64,000 bases of DNA from positions 2,976,001 to 3,040,000 of the forward strand of contig OZ244915.1 in the NCBI GenBank assembly GCA_965221815.1. The letters run 5' to 3'. This document shows, one piece after another, positions 8,686-16,528 of the stretch. Below the pieces are notes generated by a model. It did no database searches, was not told where the DNA came from, and saw only the letters and a program-made list of their open reading frames with translations. Source of the stretch: JAPOXR01 sp965221815 (GTDB lineage Bacteria > Pseudomonadota > Alphaproteobacteria > Rhodobacterales > Rhodobacteraceae). Position 1 is the first letter of the stretch; the number at the start of each line of letters is the position of its first letter. Made by a program: the position numbers and the translations under genes.

Positions 8686-9620
8686 TCAAAGACCTGATGG
8701 GCTTTGTCCTTCGCGCAGTTGTGGTTCTTTCAGGGACCGCTTTGGCAACTTTTGCGCTTTTGTGGCATGCGCCGGGAGATCCGGCACAGGCGATTGCAAT
8801 GGCACGATTTGATGCGCTTCTGACCGAAGATGTTATTGACCAGGTGCGGGAAGAAGCCGGGTTGAACGCCGGTTTCTGGACGGCATTCAGGGCTTGGGTC
8901 GGCCCGTTGCTGACACTCGACTTCGGGCGTTCGGCGGTCACCGGTCGTGCGGTCTGGCCCGATCTTCTCATCGCGATCAGCTACATGTTGCCATTGGCCC
9001 TTGCGGGGCTCGCCATCGGCTTGGCCATCTCGCTGTCCCTGGCCATCGTTGCGGTCAAGCGGCCCGGGGGTTGGCTCGACCGTTTTGCCATCGCCATTGC
9101 ATCTTTGGGGATTGCGATCCCCGCCTACTGGCTGGGATTGTTGTTGATCCTGCTTTTTGCAGTTCATCTTGCCTGGCTTCCTGCCATGGGCGCGCGAACG
9201 CCAGAACATGTCATTCTTCCGGCCCTGACCCTTGGCCTCGGTGTCGCCGCTTCGCTGACGCGGATTATTCGATCCGGCATTCTGGAGGCCCGTGGCCAAC
9301 CGTTTCTGCCGGCGATCCGCCGCCGCGGTGTGTCTTCAAGGGGTATTGATCGGGACCATATTGCGCCGCATGCCGCGATTCCGGTGGTCACCGTCTTCGG
9401 TCTGGAACTGGCCTTCCTTCTCGAGGGGGTCGTCATGGTCGAGGTGATATTCGGACGCCCGGGTCTCGGCACTTTTCTGGTCACTGCAATTCATGCCCGT
9501 GATTTCCCACAGGTTCAGGCTGTGATTGTTCTGACGGCACTCATGTTCGTGACGGTCAATCTGCTGATTGATGTGGTCTATCGAGTGATTGATCCTCGCA
9601 TTGGAGCGCGCGATGCGTAG
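8682..9620 (+). CDS. ABC importer permease, NikB/DppB-like
   Basis: A 312-residue inner-membrane protein with about six hydrophobic segments. It carries the typical binding-protein-dependent transport core (LALAGLAIGLAISLSLAIVA and the terminal GVVMVEVIFGRPGLGTFLVTAI block). The conserved EVIFGRPGLG motif near the C-terminus is characteristic of DppB/NikB permeases. ATG at 8682 is chosen for its ATGA overlap with the ATPase stop. It should form the transmembrane channel together with the next permease. Confidence 0.85.
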   Translation: MIKDLMGFVLRAVVVLSGTALATFALLWHAPGDPAQAIAMARFDALLTEDVIDQVREEAGLNAGFWTAFRAWVGPLLTLDFGRSAVTGRAVWPDLLIAISYMLPLALAGLAIGLAISLSLAIVAVKRPGGWLDRFAIAIASLGIAIPAYWLGLLLILLFAVHLAWLPAMGARTPEHVILPALTLGLGVAASLTRIIRSGILEARGQPFLPAIRRRGVSSRGIDRDHIAPHAAIPVVTVFGLELAFLLEGVVMVEVIFGRPGLGTFLVTAIHARDFPQVQAVIVLTALMFVTVNLLIDVVYRVIDPRIGARDA

Positions 9621-10479
9621 CGTTGTTTTCATCACAGCATCCATGTTCCTTCTTGCTGTTCTCGGGCCGTTGCTGGCACCCCATGACCCAACCGCAATCA
9701 ACATTCCAGAACGCCTGTCTCCCCCCAACGATGACTATTGGCTGGGCGCCGACGCATTAGGGCGGGATATTCTGTCGCGTCTGCTTTACGGTGCCCGCTG
9801 GTCGCTGGGGCTGGCGTTTGTGATTTCCCTCATTGGCCTTTGGGTTGGGACCTTGATCGGTCTTGTGGCTGCGTTGGGTGGCAAGCTGGCAGACTGGGCA
9901 TTGATGCGCACCACGGACAGTTTCCTGGCATTCCCGGATCTCGTTGCGGCGGTGGTTATCGCCGGTCTTTTGGGAGCTGGGACCTGGAGCCTGATCCTTG
10001 CGCTGAGCGTCACCGGTTGGGTGCGGTATGCGCGCGTGGCCAGGGGTATTGGCTTGTCACTGCAAACTCGAGGCTACGTGATCCAGGCCAGACTGGCAGG
10101 TCTGTCTCCCTGGTCGATTGCCCGCTGGCATTACCTGCCGTGGCTCGTCCCCTCGCTCACTGTCGTGTGGACCAGTATGTTCGCGCGCGCAATCCTGGGT
10201 ATCTCCGCGCTGGGTTTCCTTGGATTTGGCGTTCAGCCGCCCATGCCGGAATGGGGCACGATGCTGCTCGATGCGCGCATTCATTTGCGTTCGACGCCGC
10301 TTCAGATGGTCTGGCCCGGACTGGCAGTTGTTGTCAGTGTTCTTGCGATCAATCTTGCCGGAGACGCCCTGCGGGATGCCATTGCGGATGACAGGAATCA
10401 GGGGACTCGGCCACATCGGGAAAAATCGCGCTTTTCCTTGCCAATGCCAAGCCCGCGTCACATCCATCGTTCCCGCTGA
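9613..10479 (+). CDS. ABC importer permease, NikC/DppC-like
   Basis: This 288-residue DppC/NikC-type permease starts with a short N-terminal anchor. GADALGRDILSRLLYGARWSL, the family marker, follows at about residue 42, then further membrane segments and FLGFGVQPPMPEWGTML near residue 205. The start lies eight bases inside the previous gene. The C-terminus after GDALRDAIADD is about 25 residues longer and more basic than usual, so the last part may be recent drift. It completes the five-gene importer. Confidence 0.85.
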   Translation: MRSVVFITASMFLLAVLGPLLAPHDPTAINIPERLSPPNDDYWLGADALGRDILSRLLYGARWSLGLAFVISLIGLWVGTLIGLVAALGGKLADWALMRTTDSFLAFPDLVAAVVIAGLLGAGTWSLILALSVTGWVRYARVARGIGLSLQTRGYVIQARLAGLSPWSIARWHYLPWLVPSLTVVWTSMFARAILGISALGFLGFGVQPPMPEWGTMLLDARIHLRSTPLQMVWPGLAVVVSVLAINLAGDALRDAIADDRNQGTRPHREKSRFSLPMPSPRHIHRSR

Positions 10480-10944
10480 TAGCATCTGCGGCCTCCATCC
10501 GAGTTTCTGGCCCGGCTGGACATCTCCCTTGCGCACCTGAGCAGCCATATCCTGCATGCGGAGATACTCAACCTGCGTTCCGCAGAGGGCAGGCTGTGGC
10601 GCGTCAATCAACCCGAGAATTTGCGACAAACAGCGTGAGAATCTGAGGTCGAGGCCGACGCTGCCCTCTCCCCGCGGGGAGAGGGATAAAAATTCTGCAA
10701 GACGCCCCAACTGATGCCTGTGGCCGTTCAGGCGGAATACCTCCATCAATAGGCCATTACACAGCCGTCTTCTTTCCACATAAAGTCAGTTTCAACCCTA
10801 TGCAATTTTGAATTCTCACATTGATATTCCGGATTTGCTGATAAGAGATTCCGTAAATGCAGGGGTGTCATTCCGATTTTGCCGTGATACTATTCGCCAC
10901 TGGCCAAGAGAGGCCGTGGAATTCTCCAAAAGGCAGCGTTGAAG
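10480..10944. other. Intergenic segment with a perfect 22-bp palindrome
   Basis: No supported gene. At 10664-10685 the arms CCCTCTCCCC and GGGGAGAGGG flank a central GC, forming a perfect palindrome of the type seen in many dispersed bacterial repeats. It is not followed by a clear T-run, so I do not call it a terminator. A long minus-strand open frame crosses the segment but matches no family I know. Confidence 0.5.
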
Positions 10945-11769
10945 ATGTCAACAGCAACGACACTTTTGCAGCGACATACAGAAAATCAAGTTCGCACCGC
11001 CCTTTCTGATACCAGAATTGTCGCAATTGTGGGTCCCAGGCAGTCAGGAAAGACAACACTTTCCCGCAAAATTGCCGCCGAAAAGGGTATGCAATATCTC
11101 ACACTCGATGACAGTCAATTTCGCGAATTTGCAAATAGCGATCCGATAGGATTTGTACGAGATCTTCACTGCGCTGTTATCGATGAAATTCAGCGTGCGC
11201 CGGACCTTTTTCTCGAGCTCAAACGATTGGTGGATGAAAACAGCCGCCCTGGGCAGTTTCTTGTCACGGGTTCAGTTGACCTATTCAGGGCAATGGTCGC
11301 ACCTGATTCATTGGCGGGGCGCGTGGAAACGATCAAACTGTATCCGTTTAGCCAAGCTGAAATCGAACGCAAGGAAATGAGCAGTTTTCTGAGCGATGCT
11401 TTCAAAGGCGATTTTTCGGCCCATGAAGAGATTGGGTACAGTCATGATCTCATCGCCCGCGTTGTCAAAGGCGGATTCCCGGAGGCGCTGGTACGCGCCA
11501 ATCCGCGCCGCCGTCAAGCCTGGTTACAGGCTTATGCTGACTCGATGGCGAAACATGATGTTTCCACCATTGCGAATCTATTGGATTCGGCCAACCTGGC
11601 TAGGTTACTTGACTCTGCTGCGGTGACTTGCGGGCAGACGGTCAATCTGTCTGCTTTCGCAACTGCGCTTGGCATTGATGGCAAAACGGTTGATCGCTGG
11701 CTGACACTGTTTGAGCAACTGTTTGTGATCCGACGGGTGTCAGCATGGCATAGGAATGAAAGAAAACGT
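10945..11769 (+). pseudogene. DUF4143-type AAA ATPase, 5' part, split by IS66-family insertion
   Basis: The first 275 codons encode the ATPase half of a COG1373-type protein: Walker A GPRQSGKTT, Walker B AVIDEIQRAPDLF, and a winged-helix region reaching WLTLFEQLFVIRRV. After the 8-bp target site GAAAACGT at 11762-11769 the frame enters insertion-sequence DNA. Joining 11769 to 13399 restores an unbroken frame (NERKRLIKSPKMHFIDSGLL) of about 413 residues with the second half. The protein family is widespread, poorly understood and often mobile. Function is presumably lost here unless the element excises. Confidence 0.9.
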
Positions 11770-13390
11770 GTAACTATTCAGGTTCTTGTTGGGTCTTTCT
11801 GGTCCGCACGGCGGTTCAGGACATCTCGAGCCGCTGGATGAGTTCATCCGGCGGGGCCCGCAGTGTTTCCAGCAGGTTCCAGCCCTGCTTGCGGGCGGTG
11901 TCCAGTACGGTTCGCAGCACCGCATGGTTCTGCGCTCCAGTCGTGCTGCGGAAGCTGCCGGAGATTTTCTGTTGCACCTTGAGGGGGCGGAGCGCCCGTT
12001 CCGCTTCATTGTTGGTGGCGGGAACCGTGGGGTCACGGGTGAACCGCAGCACGCCCTCCCGGTTGTCTTGCAGCCGTCGCACCAGGTTGTGGCCCCGTCG
12101 TCGTTTCCGTCGGCCCCGGCGCCCTTTCGTGGGCGGTGGCGGCCGGGATTCGTGCATGGAGATCCCCGCGGCCACGATGCTGTCAGTGCGCCGCCCGATC
12201 CGGTCGGCCAGCCGCGCCGGCAGGGGTTTTCCCTCCGACAGGTTCACGGCATGGATGGCGCGCCGGAGCCGGCGGGCCATCGTCGCGGCCCAGGCCTCAT
12301 CATCAAAATCCACCCGGTCCTGGAGTTCCCGCAGGAGATGCGCGGCGCAGAGGGCGGGCACGGTTCCCGGAATGGTAAAATACGGCCGCCAGTGGTCGTG
12401 CACGGCCACGCCGGTCGCGTCCCGCATCACGTCGCCGCGGCCTGCGCCCACACGGAAGTGGCTCAATAGCCCGGTGCAGGCGACATGCAGCCAGGCGAGG
12501 CGTCCGCGCACGCGGATGCCGGTCTCATCCATATGCTTGACGGGTGCCGCTGCCACCGCGTCCCGGACATGGAGGACGAGGCCTTCGAGGCCCGCGGCCG
12601 CACGGGAGACCATGTTCATCAGCGTTCCCTGTGATCGCTGGACACCGAACAGATCGATCAGCGTCTGGCGCAGCCGCTGCACCGGGATCAGCTGGGCAAC
12701 GCTCAGATAGACGACCCGGGCGGTGAGTCGGGGACCGGACTGAACCGGGGCGATCACCCCGTCGGGAAAGTGTGCCCGGGTTGTCACGCCGCAAGCGGGA
12801 CAGACACACCGATGGGCCCGATGCGCGGTCACCTGGAGCGGAGGAGGTTCCGGAAGGTCATGGACCTGACGGGCCGCGGACCCGACGGACATCCCGGCGT
12901 CCAGGGCTGCACCACAGCCCGTGCAGACATCAGGATCGTGGTCCGTGATGACGTCGGGATGTTCGGAACGGCGCAGCGTGCCGCCGGGGTGGCCCGTCTG
13001 TCCACCCGGCTTGCGGTCGCTGGCCCGGCGACGGGACCGCTGGCGCTGGCGCAACGCCTCCGCCGTCGGCTTGGCCAGCCCATCACGCGACGGAGGCTTG
13101 CTACTGTTGGAACTGTCAAGCCCGAGGCGGCGCTCCAACTCCGCGATACGCGCGGCCTGAACGGCAATCACAGCATCACGATCCGCGAGGGCCGCCGTCA
13201 AAGCAGAGACCCGATGGGCCCATGACTCAAGATCGTCAATCATTCCTGACACGAAATCCCTGCCCTGTCTGCTGCCTGTCACCGCGGCTTCTGCCGTCTT
13301 GGGGACCAAACTTAGGGGGACACAACACACAGTGTCAAATGAGACGCAACGGACAGGGAGCACCGACCCAAAAAGAACCTGAATAGTTAC
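11770..13390 (-). mobile_element. IS66-family insertion sequence, 1621 bp, with intact ends
   Basis: The ends are inverted repeats: GTAACTATTCAGGTTCTT at 11770 and its complement at 13390, 25 of the first 26 positions matching (11770-11795 and 13365-13390). They are flanked by identical 8-bp direct repeats GAAAACGT (11762-11769 and 13391-13398). GTAA ends and 8-bp duplications are typical of IS66. The element carries a single transposase gene and no tnpA/tnpB, as in the ISBst12-like subgroup. Identical duplications and ends point to a recent insertion. Confidence 0.95.
11816..13243 (-). CDS. tnpC: IS66-family transposase (TnpC type)
   Basis: About 475 residues from ATG 13243 (MIDDLESWAHRV); an in-frame ATG at 13363 would add 40 unrelated-looking residues. 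An N-terminal leucine-rich coiled coil is followed by LDSSNSSKPPSRDG, the IS66 hallmark. A zinc-finger-like CTGCGA and CVCPACG pair follows. The DDE core shows MDETGIRVRG, AAHLLRELQ and NNEAERALRPLK near the end. The frame is intact, so the enzyme may be active. It cuts and pastes the surrounding element. Confidence 0.95.
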   Translation of the reverse strand: MIDDLESWAHRVSALTAALADRDAVIAVQAARIAELERRLGLDSSNSSKPPSRDGLAKPTAEALRQRQRSRRRASDRKPGGQTGHPGGTLRRSEHPDVITDHDPDVCTGCGAALDAGMSVGSAARQVHDLPEPPPLQVTAHRAHRCVCPACGVTTRAHFPDGVIAPVQSGPRLTARVVYLSVAQLIPVQRLRQTLIDLFGVQRSQGTLMNMVSRAAAGLEGLVLHVRDAVAAAPVKHMDETGIRVRGRLAWLHVACTGLLSHFRVGAGRGDVMRDATGVAVHDHWRPYFTIPGTVPALCAAHLLRELQDRVDFDDEAWAATMARRLRRAIHAVNLSEGKPLPARLADRIGRRTDSIVAAGISMHESRPPPPTKGRRGRRKRRRGHNLVRRLQDNREGVLRFTRDPTVPATNNEAERALRPLKVQQKISGSFRSTTGAQNHAVLRTVLDTARKQGWNLLETLRAPPDELIQRLEMS

Positions 13391-13815
13391 GAAAACGTTT
13401 GATCAAGTCACCAAAGATGCATTTTATTGACAGCGGGCTCCTCGCTGCGATCCAGCACGTGCGTGAAGATGATATCCGAAAAGACCGCTCGAGGTTCGGA
13501 CCGTTGCTTGAGACGTTTGTGTTTTCTGAATTGTTAAAGCTCATTGGCCACAGTGGGAGTTCAACCGAGATCAGCCATTTTCGTAACCGCAACAAGGTTG
13601 AGGTTGATTTTGTTCTGGAAAGAGAAGGGCAAGTGGTTGGCATCGAAGTCAAGGCGACGAGTGGCGTCAGGACAGATGATTTTCGTGGGTTGAGACTCTT
13701 GAAAGATGTTTCCGGCGACGACTTTGCAAGCGGAATTGTCTTGCATGATGGAAGACGCATCCAGCGCATCAGTGACAAGCTCTTTGCCATGCCCGTGAGC
13801 AAGCTCTGGAATTGA
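13391..13815 (+). pseudogene. DUF4143-type AAA ATPase, 3' part
   Basis: After the second target-site copy (13391-13398) the frame continues with LIKSPKMHFIDSGLLAA, a stretch typical of DUF4143. The nuclease-like C-terminus follows (HFRNRNKVEVDFVLE and VGIEVKAT, resembling an E-x-K restriction-type fold) and ends at TGA 13815. Together with 10945-11769 it forms one ancestral gene interrupted only by the insertion sequence. No other damage is visible, so disruption is recent. Confidence 0.9.
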
Positions 13816-13922
13816 GCATTCAGTGATGGGTGGAAATTGTACATATCGAACCAACCTGATTTGTTATGAGGATGTTCGGGCAAGGGTCCAACCCATCAAC
13901 CGGAAATTCCAACAGACACAGA

Positions 13923-14024
13923 GCGGGGTCAAGGGTCTGGGCTTGACTGGAGATGTGTCTGCTCAATCTTTTGTGCATTCAGAGAAAAGACAGTTCTCTT
14001 GCAGCATAGAAACTGCCCTTCCCG
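13923..14024. repeat. Diverged repeat family R1, copy 1
   Basis: About 100 bases starting GCGGGGTCAAGGG and containing AGATGTGTCTG. It aligns along its length with 16325-16423, ending in CCTTCCCG in both. The copies are clearly related but diverged by substitutions and small indels. Confidence 0.7.
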
Positions 14025-14049
14025 CTCCAGGACGGCATCGGTCTGCAGG

Positions 14050-14520
14050 TTTAAATTGTCACCCTGCTGATCGCCCATATGCTGTCCCTCCGCCGTGCGG
14101 TCGCACCCTCTCCGAAGCCACCGGCCTGGGATACATCCAGCATCTTCATGAAGCCCTTCGCTCCCTGGGAGGACGTCATCATCGCGCAGCTTCTGCGGCG
14201 CTCTGAGCTCCATGCCGACGAGACCGGATTCTGTGTCGCGGTCAAGACCCAATGGCTCCACGTCGTCACCGACGAGGTGCTGAACGTCAAGCGTGTCCAC
14301 CCCAAGCGCGGACGTGCGACGATATGAAGATTCTCCTGCAGGAGATCTGCCACAGGATCAATCAGAGCCAGACCAAGATCCTCACCGACGCCGATCGTAT
14401 CGCGGTCCACACACGCTATCGCGCAATCCTGGAGGCCGGGCGTCAGGAACTTCCCGCTCTTCCTCCACCGCCAAAGGGAAAACGCGGACGAGTCGTACAA
14501 TCCGACGCCTGATGCTGTAT
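14050..14520 (+). pseudogene. Relic of a second IS66-type transposase
   Basis: Pieces of an IS66 transposase appear in shifting frames. ELHADETGFCVAVKTQWLHVV and VHPKRGRAT (about 14195-14325) correspond to the first catalytic Asp region. A downstream piece with RIAVHTRYRAILEAG followed by LPALPPPPKGKRGR (about 14400-14500) matches the region before the terminal NLHER segment. The intervening catalytic part is deleted. The relic is unrelated in sequence to the intact transposase at 11816-13243, so at least two IS66-type elements have visited this site. Confidence 0.75.
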
Positions 14521-14630
14521 CTCAAGCGATCTCAGCCCCATGACCGCCCGCGGCTACAACCCCCTCGTCGCTATCCAAATTGCCCTCAAGGGAAACGCCG
14601 TTGATATGGTAACAGGTCCCCTCGAAGAAA

Positions 14631-14701
14631 CAACCGCCTCAAACAGGGGATGAGTAGATACGAAAAACCAATGAAATCATGGTTTTGCAAGGCGGCGGTT
14701 G
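14631..14701. other. Nested inverted repeat capable of a long hairpin
   Basis: Outer arms CAACCGCC (14631-14638) and GGCGGTTG (14694-14701) enclose a second inverted repeat, AAAACCA / TGGTTTT (about 14664-14686). A TATAAT hexamer follows at 14714-14719. No open frame is present. It could be the end structure of a small non-autonomous element or part of a small RNA. I cannot decide between them. Confidence 0.45.
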
Positions 14702-14900
14702 GTTACTTTTGTATATAATCCCCTTTCCATTCCCCCTTGCGTATCCCTAATCAACCTTGAGAATGCTGGTCATGTTCATTCGTACGACACAGACGGTCAC
14801 CGCACCCGACGGGTCATCGCGGATTACGCAGCGGCCCGAACGGTCTCACTGTCCGTGCCCATCTCTGGGCCAGCGCCAATCGCGCGTCTTTTGCCCAGGT

Positions 14901-14967
14901 GGCTTGATCGCCGGATGCTGCTCATCAGGAATCAACCGTGATTCAAACCCAGCCAGAGGGGAATCAC
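14901..14967. repeat. Diverged repeat family R2, copy A
   Basis: 67 bases from GGCTTGATCGCCGGATGCTG to GGAATCAC. They match 16253-16319 with about seven differences and no indels in the core. Similarity extends roughly 20 bases further left in a weaker form. Confidence 0.8.
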
Positions 14968-15032
14968 GCCCGAATCGGCAACGATGCTGGAATTCCCGGC
15001 AGGATGTTGGTATTTTGCGGCGGTGTTCACTC

Positions 15033-15362
15033 ATGCGGGAGGTGAAACGCGTGCATCATGCCATCCTGGACAAAAAAAGCGAGATCGTATCGGCTTGCCG
15101 GAAACATCGAGCGTCCCGCCTGGAAGTTTTCGGTTCGGCTGCACGCGGCGCGGATTTCGATCCGGAGATGAGTGACGCCGATTTTCTTGTTGAGTTCCTC
15201 CCACCGCTCTTTCCTGGAATCTCGGACCGCTTTTTCGGGCTGGCCGATGATCTGGAATCCATACTCGGACGCAAGGTCGATTTGATCTCAGAGCGCCGCA
15301 TCACAAACCGGTATTTTCAAGAATCGATCAACGAGTCACGGGAACTTGTCTATGAGTCGTGA
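15033..15362 (+). CDS. MNT-domain nucleotidyltransferase, MntA-like antitoxin
   Basis: This 109-residue minimal nucleotidyltransferase carries the signature GSAARG (Gly34-Ser35) and the acidic pair Asp48-x-Asp50 in SDADFLVEF. It also has a KVDLISERRI segment. In MntA-HepT toxin-antitoxin systems this protein silences the HEPN RNase by adding AMP to it. ATG at 15033 is chosen because the family begins near MREVKRVHHAILDKK. The gene is followed immediately by a HEPN gene. The stop TGA (15360-15362) falls inside an 11-bp tandem duplication that alters the junction with that gene. Confidence 0.85.
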   Translation: MREVKRVHHAILDKKSEIVSACRKHRASRLEVFGSAARGADFDPEMSDADFLVEFLPPLFPGISDRFFGLADDLESILGRKVDLISERRITNRYFQESINESRELVYES

Positions 15363-15375
15363 TGGAGTCGTGATG
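15354..15375. repeat. 11-bp perfect tandem duplication at the MNT-HEPN junction
   Basis: GAGTCGTGATG occurs twice in succession (15354-15364, 15365-15375). Removing one copy would restore ATG-AGT-CGT-GAT-GCC-AAG, giving the typical HEPN start MSRDAKSVLIDVEE at 15352, overlapping the MNT stop. With both copies present that frame meets TGA. Confidence 0.9.
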
Positions 15376-15383
15376 CCAAGTCT

Positions 15384-15743
15384 GTGCTGATCGATGTGGA
15401 AGAGTGTGCTGAAGCGATCAAGGAATCTACAGCGGGGCTGGAATTTGACGCCGACCTTGCCAACAGGGAAAAACAGGATTCCGTTGAACGCAGACTCATG
15501 ATTATTGGTGAGGCACGAAACCAGCTCGATTCCGTCGCACCCGATCTGGCAAAAAAGATCCCCGATTTGCGCAAGGCGATAGGTCTACGCAATCGGCTGA
15601 CTCATGTGTCCCATCAGATAGACCATGCGGCTATCTGGGATACGGCGGTCAAAGATATTCCTCAACTGAGCCGAATTATTGGCACACTGCTCTCCGAACT
15701 GTCTTCTCCACGTCCGTCTGAAGAGCATAAGTCCACCCCGTAA
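15384..15743 (+). CDS. HEPN-domain RNase toxin, HepT-like, with truncated N-terminus
   Basis: About 119 residues from the first in-frame start, GTG 15384. The HEPN helices are followed by the catalytic R-x4-H motif, Arg69 to His74 in GLRNRLTH. The preceding MNT gene marks it as the toxin half of a MNT/HEPN module. HepT toxins usually have a tyrosine two residues after the His (HxY), the AMP acceptor; here the residues are His-Val-Ser. The original ATG at 15352 has been put out of frame by the 11-bp duplication, so about seven N-terminal residues are lost and expression may be weakened. Confidence 0.8.
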   Translation: MLIDVEECAEAIKESTAGLEFDADLANREKQDSVERRLMIIGEARNQLDSVAPDLAKKIPDLRKAIGLRNRLTHVSHQIDHAAIWDTAVKDIPQLSRIIGTLLSELSSPRPSEEHKSTP

Positions 15744-16252
15744 CCTGCAGTCAAACCCAAATCAGGTTCGGACGACGATGATTTTCTCGACCTGGCAGAA
15801 ACCCACCCTGGATGACAGGATGACATGGGGAGTGGTTCTCATCTGGCGGGCGCGTGACTTGTCTATCCATTGACAATGCGGGGTCTTCGGAGTCCTGATG
15901 ACGTGCGTTCTGGTGATGTGGCGGAATTTGACCCGCAATGGATGGAATCGCTGGAAATGGCGGCCAGATCGGGTTGCGTCTTCCGAGACGTCACTCTCTC
16001 CATAATCGGAGATCTCTGAGATAGAACACTCTGATGACTGATCGACACTCTGACACCTCTGTTGCCAAGACCGATACGTACATGGCGCAGGCGCGACAAT
16101 CTCTTGCGAACACAATACAGGCCGCGGCGCTGTCGTGCCGGCATACATCATGATCGTCAGCACGCGGCACAAGCGCAGTGGCCAGAGTTGGTGACGGGCC
16201 GGCAACCCGGGCGTTCTTACCTTCCGTGCATCGCACGCCTCTTGCCTCAGGG
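15744..16252. other. Non-coding or decayed segment
   Basis: About 500 bases with no supported gene. Short open frames on both strands match no family. The segment lies between the HEPN gene and the second set of R2/R1 repeats and is probably decayed mobile DNA. Confidence 0.5.
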
Positions 16253-16319
16253 GGCTTGATCACCGGATGCTGCCCATCAGGAATCAACCGTGGTTCAAAC
16301 CCAGCCTTATGGGAATCAC
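16253..16319. repeat. Diverged repeat family R2, copy B
   Basis: This is the partner of 14901-14967. Shared blocks include CATCAGGAATCAACCGTG and TTCAAACCCAGCC. Here R2 runs almost directly into R1 copy 2, whereas at the other end the R1 and R2 copies are about 880 bases apart. Confidence 0.8.
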
Positions 16320-16324
16320 TCCCG

Positions 16325-16423
16325 GCGGGGTCAAGGGACTTGACTGAAGATGTGTCTGTTCAATCTTCAGCGCGCCCAAGACAAAGACAGCATTCTTTCA
16401 GGAGAGAATTTACGACCTTCCCG
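16325..16423. repeat. Diverged repeat family R1, copy 2
   Basis: This is the partner of 13923-14024, starting GCGGGGTCAAGGG and containing AGATGTGTCTG and AATCTT. It ends about 105 bases before the aminotransferase start. Confidence 0.7.
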
Positions 16424-16528
16424 AAACGGAAGGATCATGCCATAGTGTTTTCAATTGGAAGCCCAACTGCGGACGGTGGGTTTATCCTTGAACGTCTATT
16501 GAATTCAGCCGAAAACGGGAAACAAACG

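Noticed and set aside
10664..10685. The perfect palindrome as a transcription terminator of the importer operon
   Set aside because: It lies about 185 bases after the last stop and is followed by ATAAAAA, not a T-run. It is kept only as a repeat-like palindrome.
10057..10779. A 240-codon minus-strand open frame after the nickel-type importer
   Set aside because: Most of it is antisense to the permease gene, the rest crosses a palindrome, and no family resemblance or ribosome-binding site is seen.
11786..12710. Long plus-strand open frames across the insertion sequence
   Set aside because: They are antisense to the intact IS66 transposase and reflect its high GC content.
16285..16310. GGTTCAAACCC, resembling a tRNA T-loop
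   Set aside because: No acceptor, anticodon or D arm can be formed around it, and it is part of the R2 repeat.
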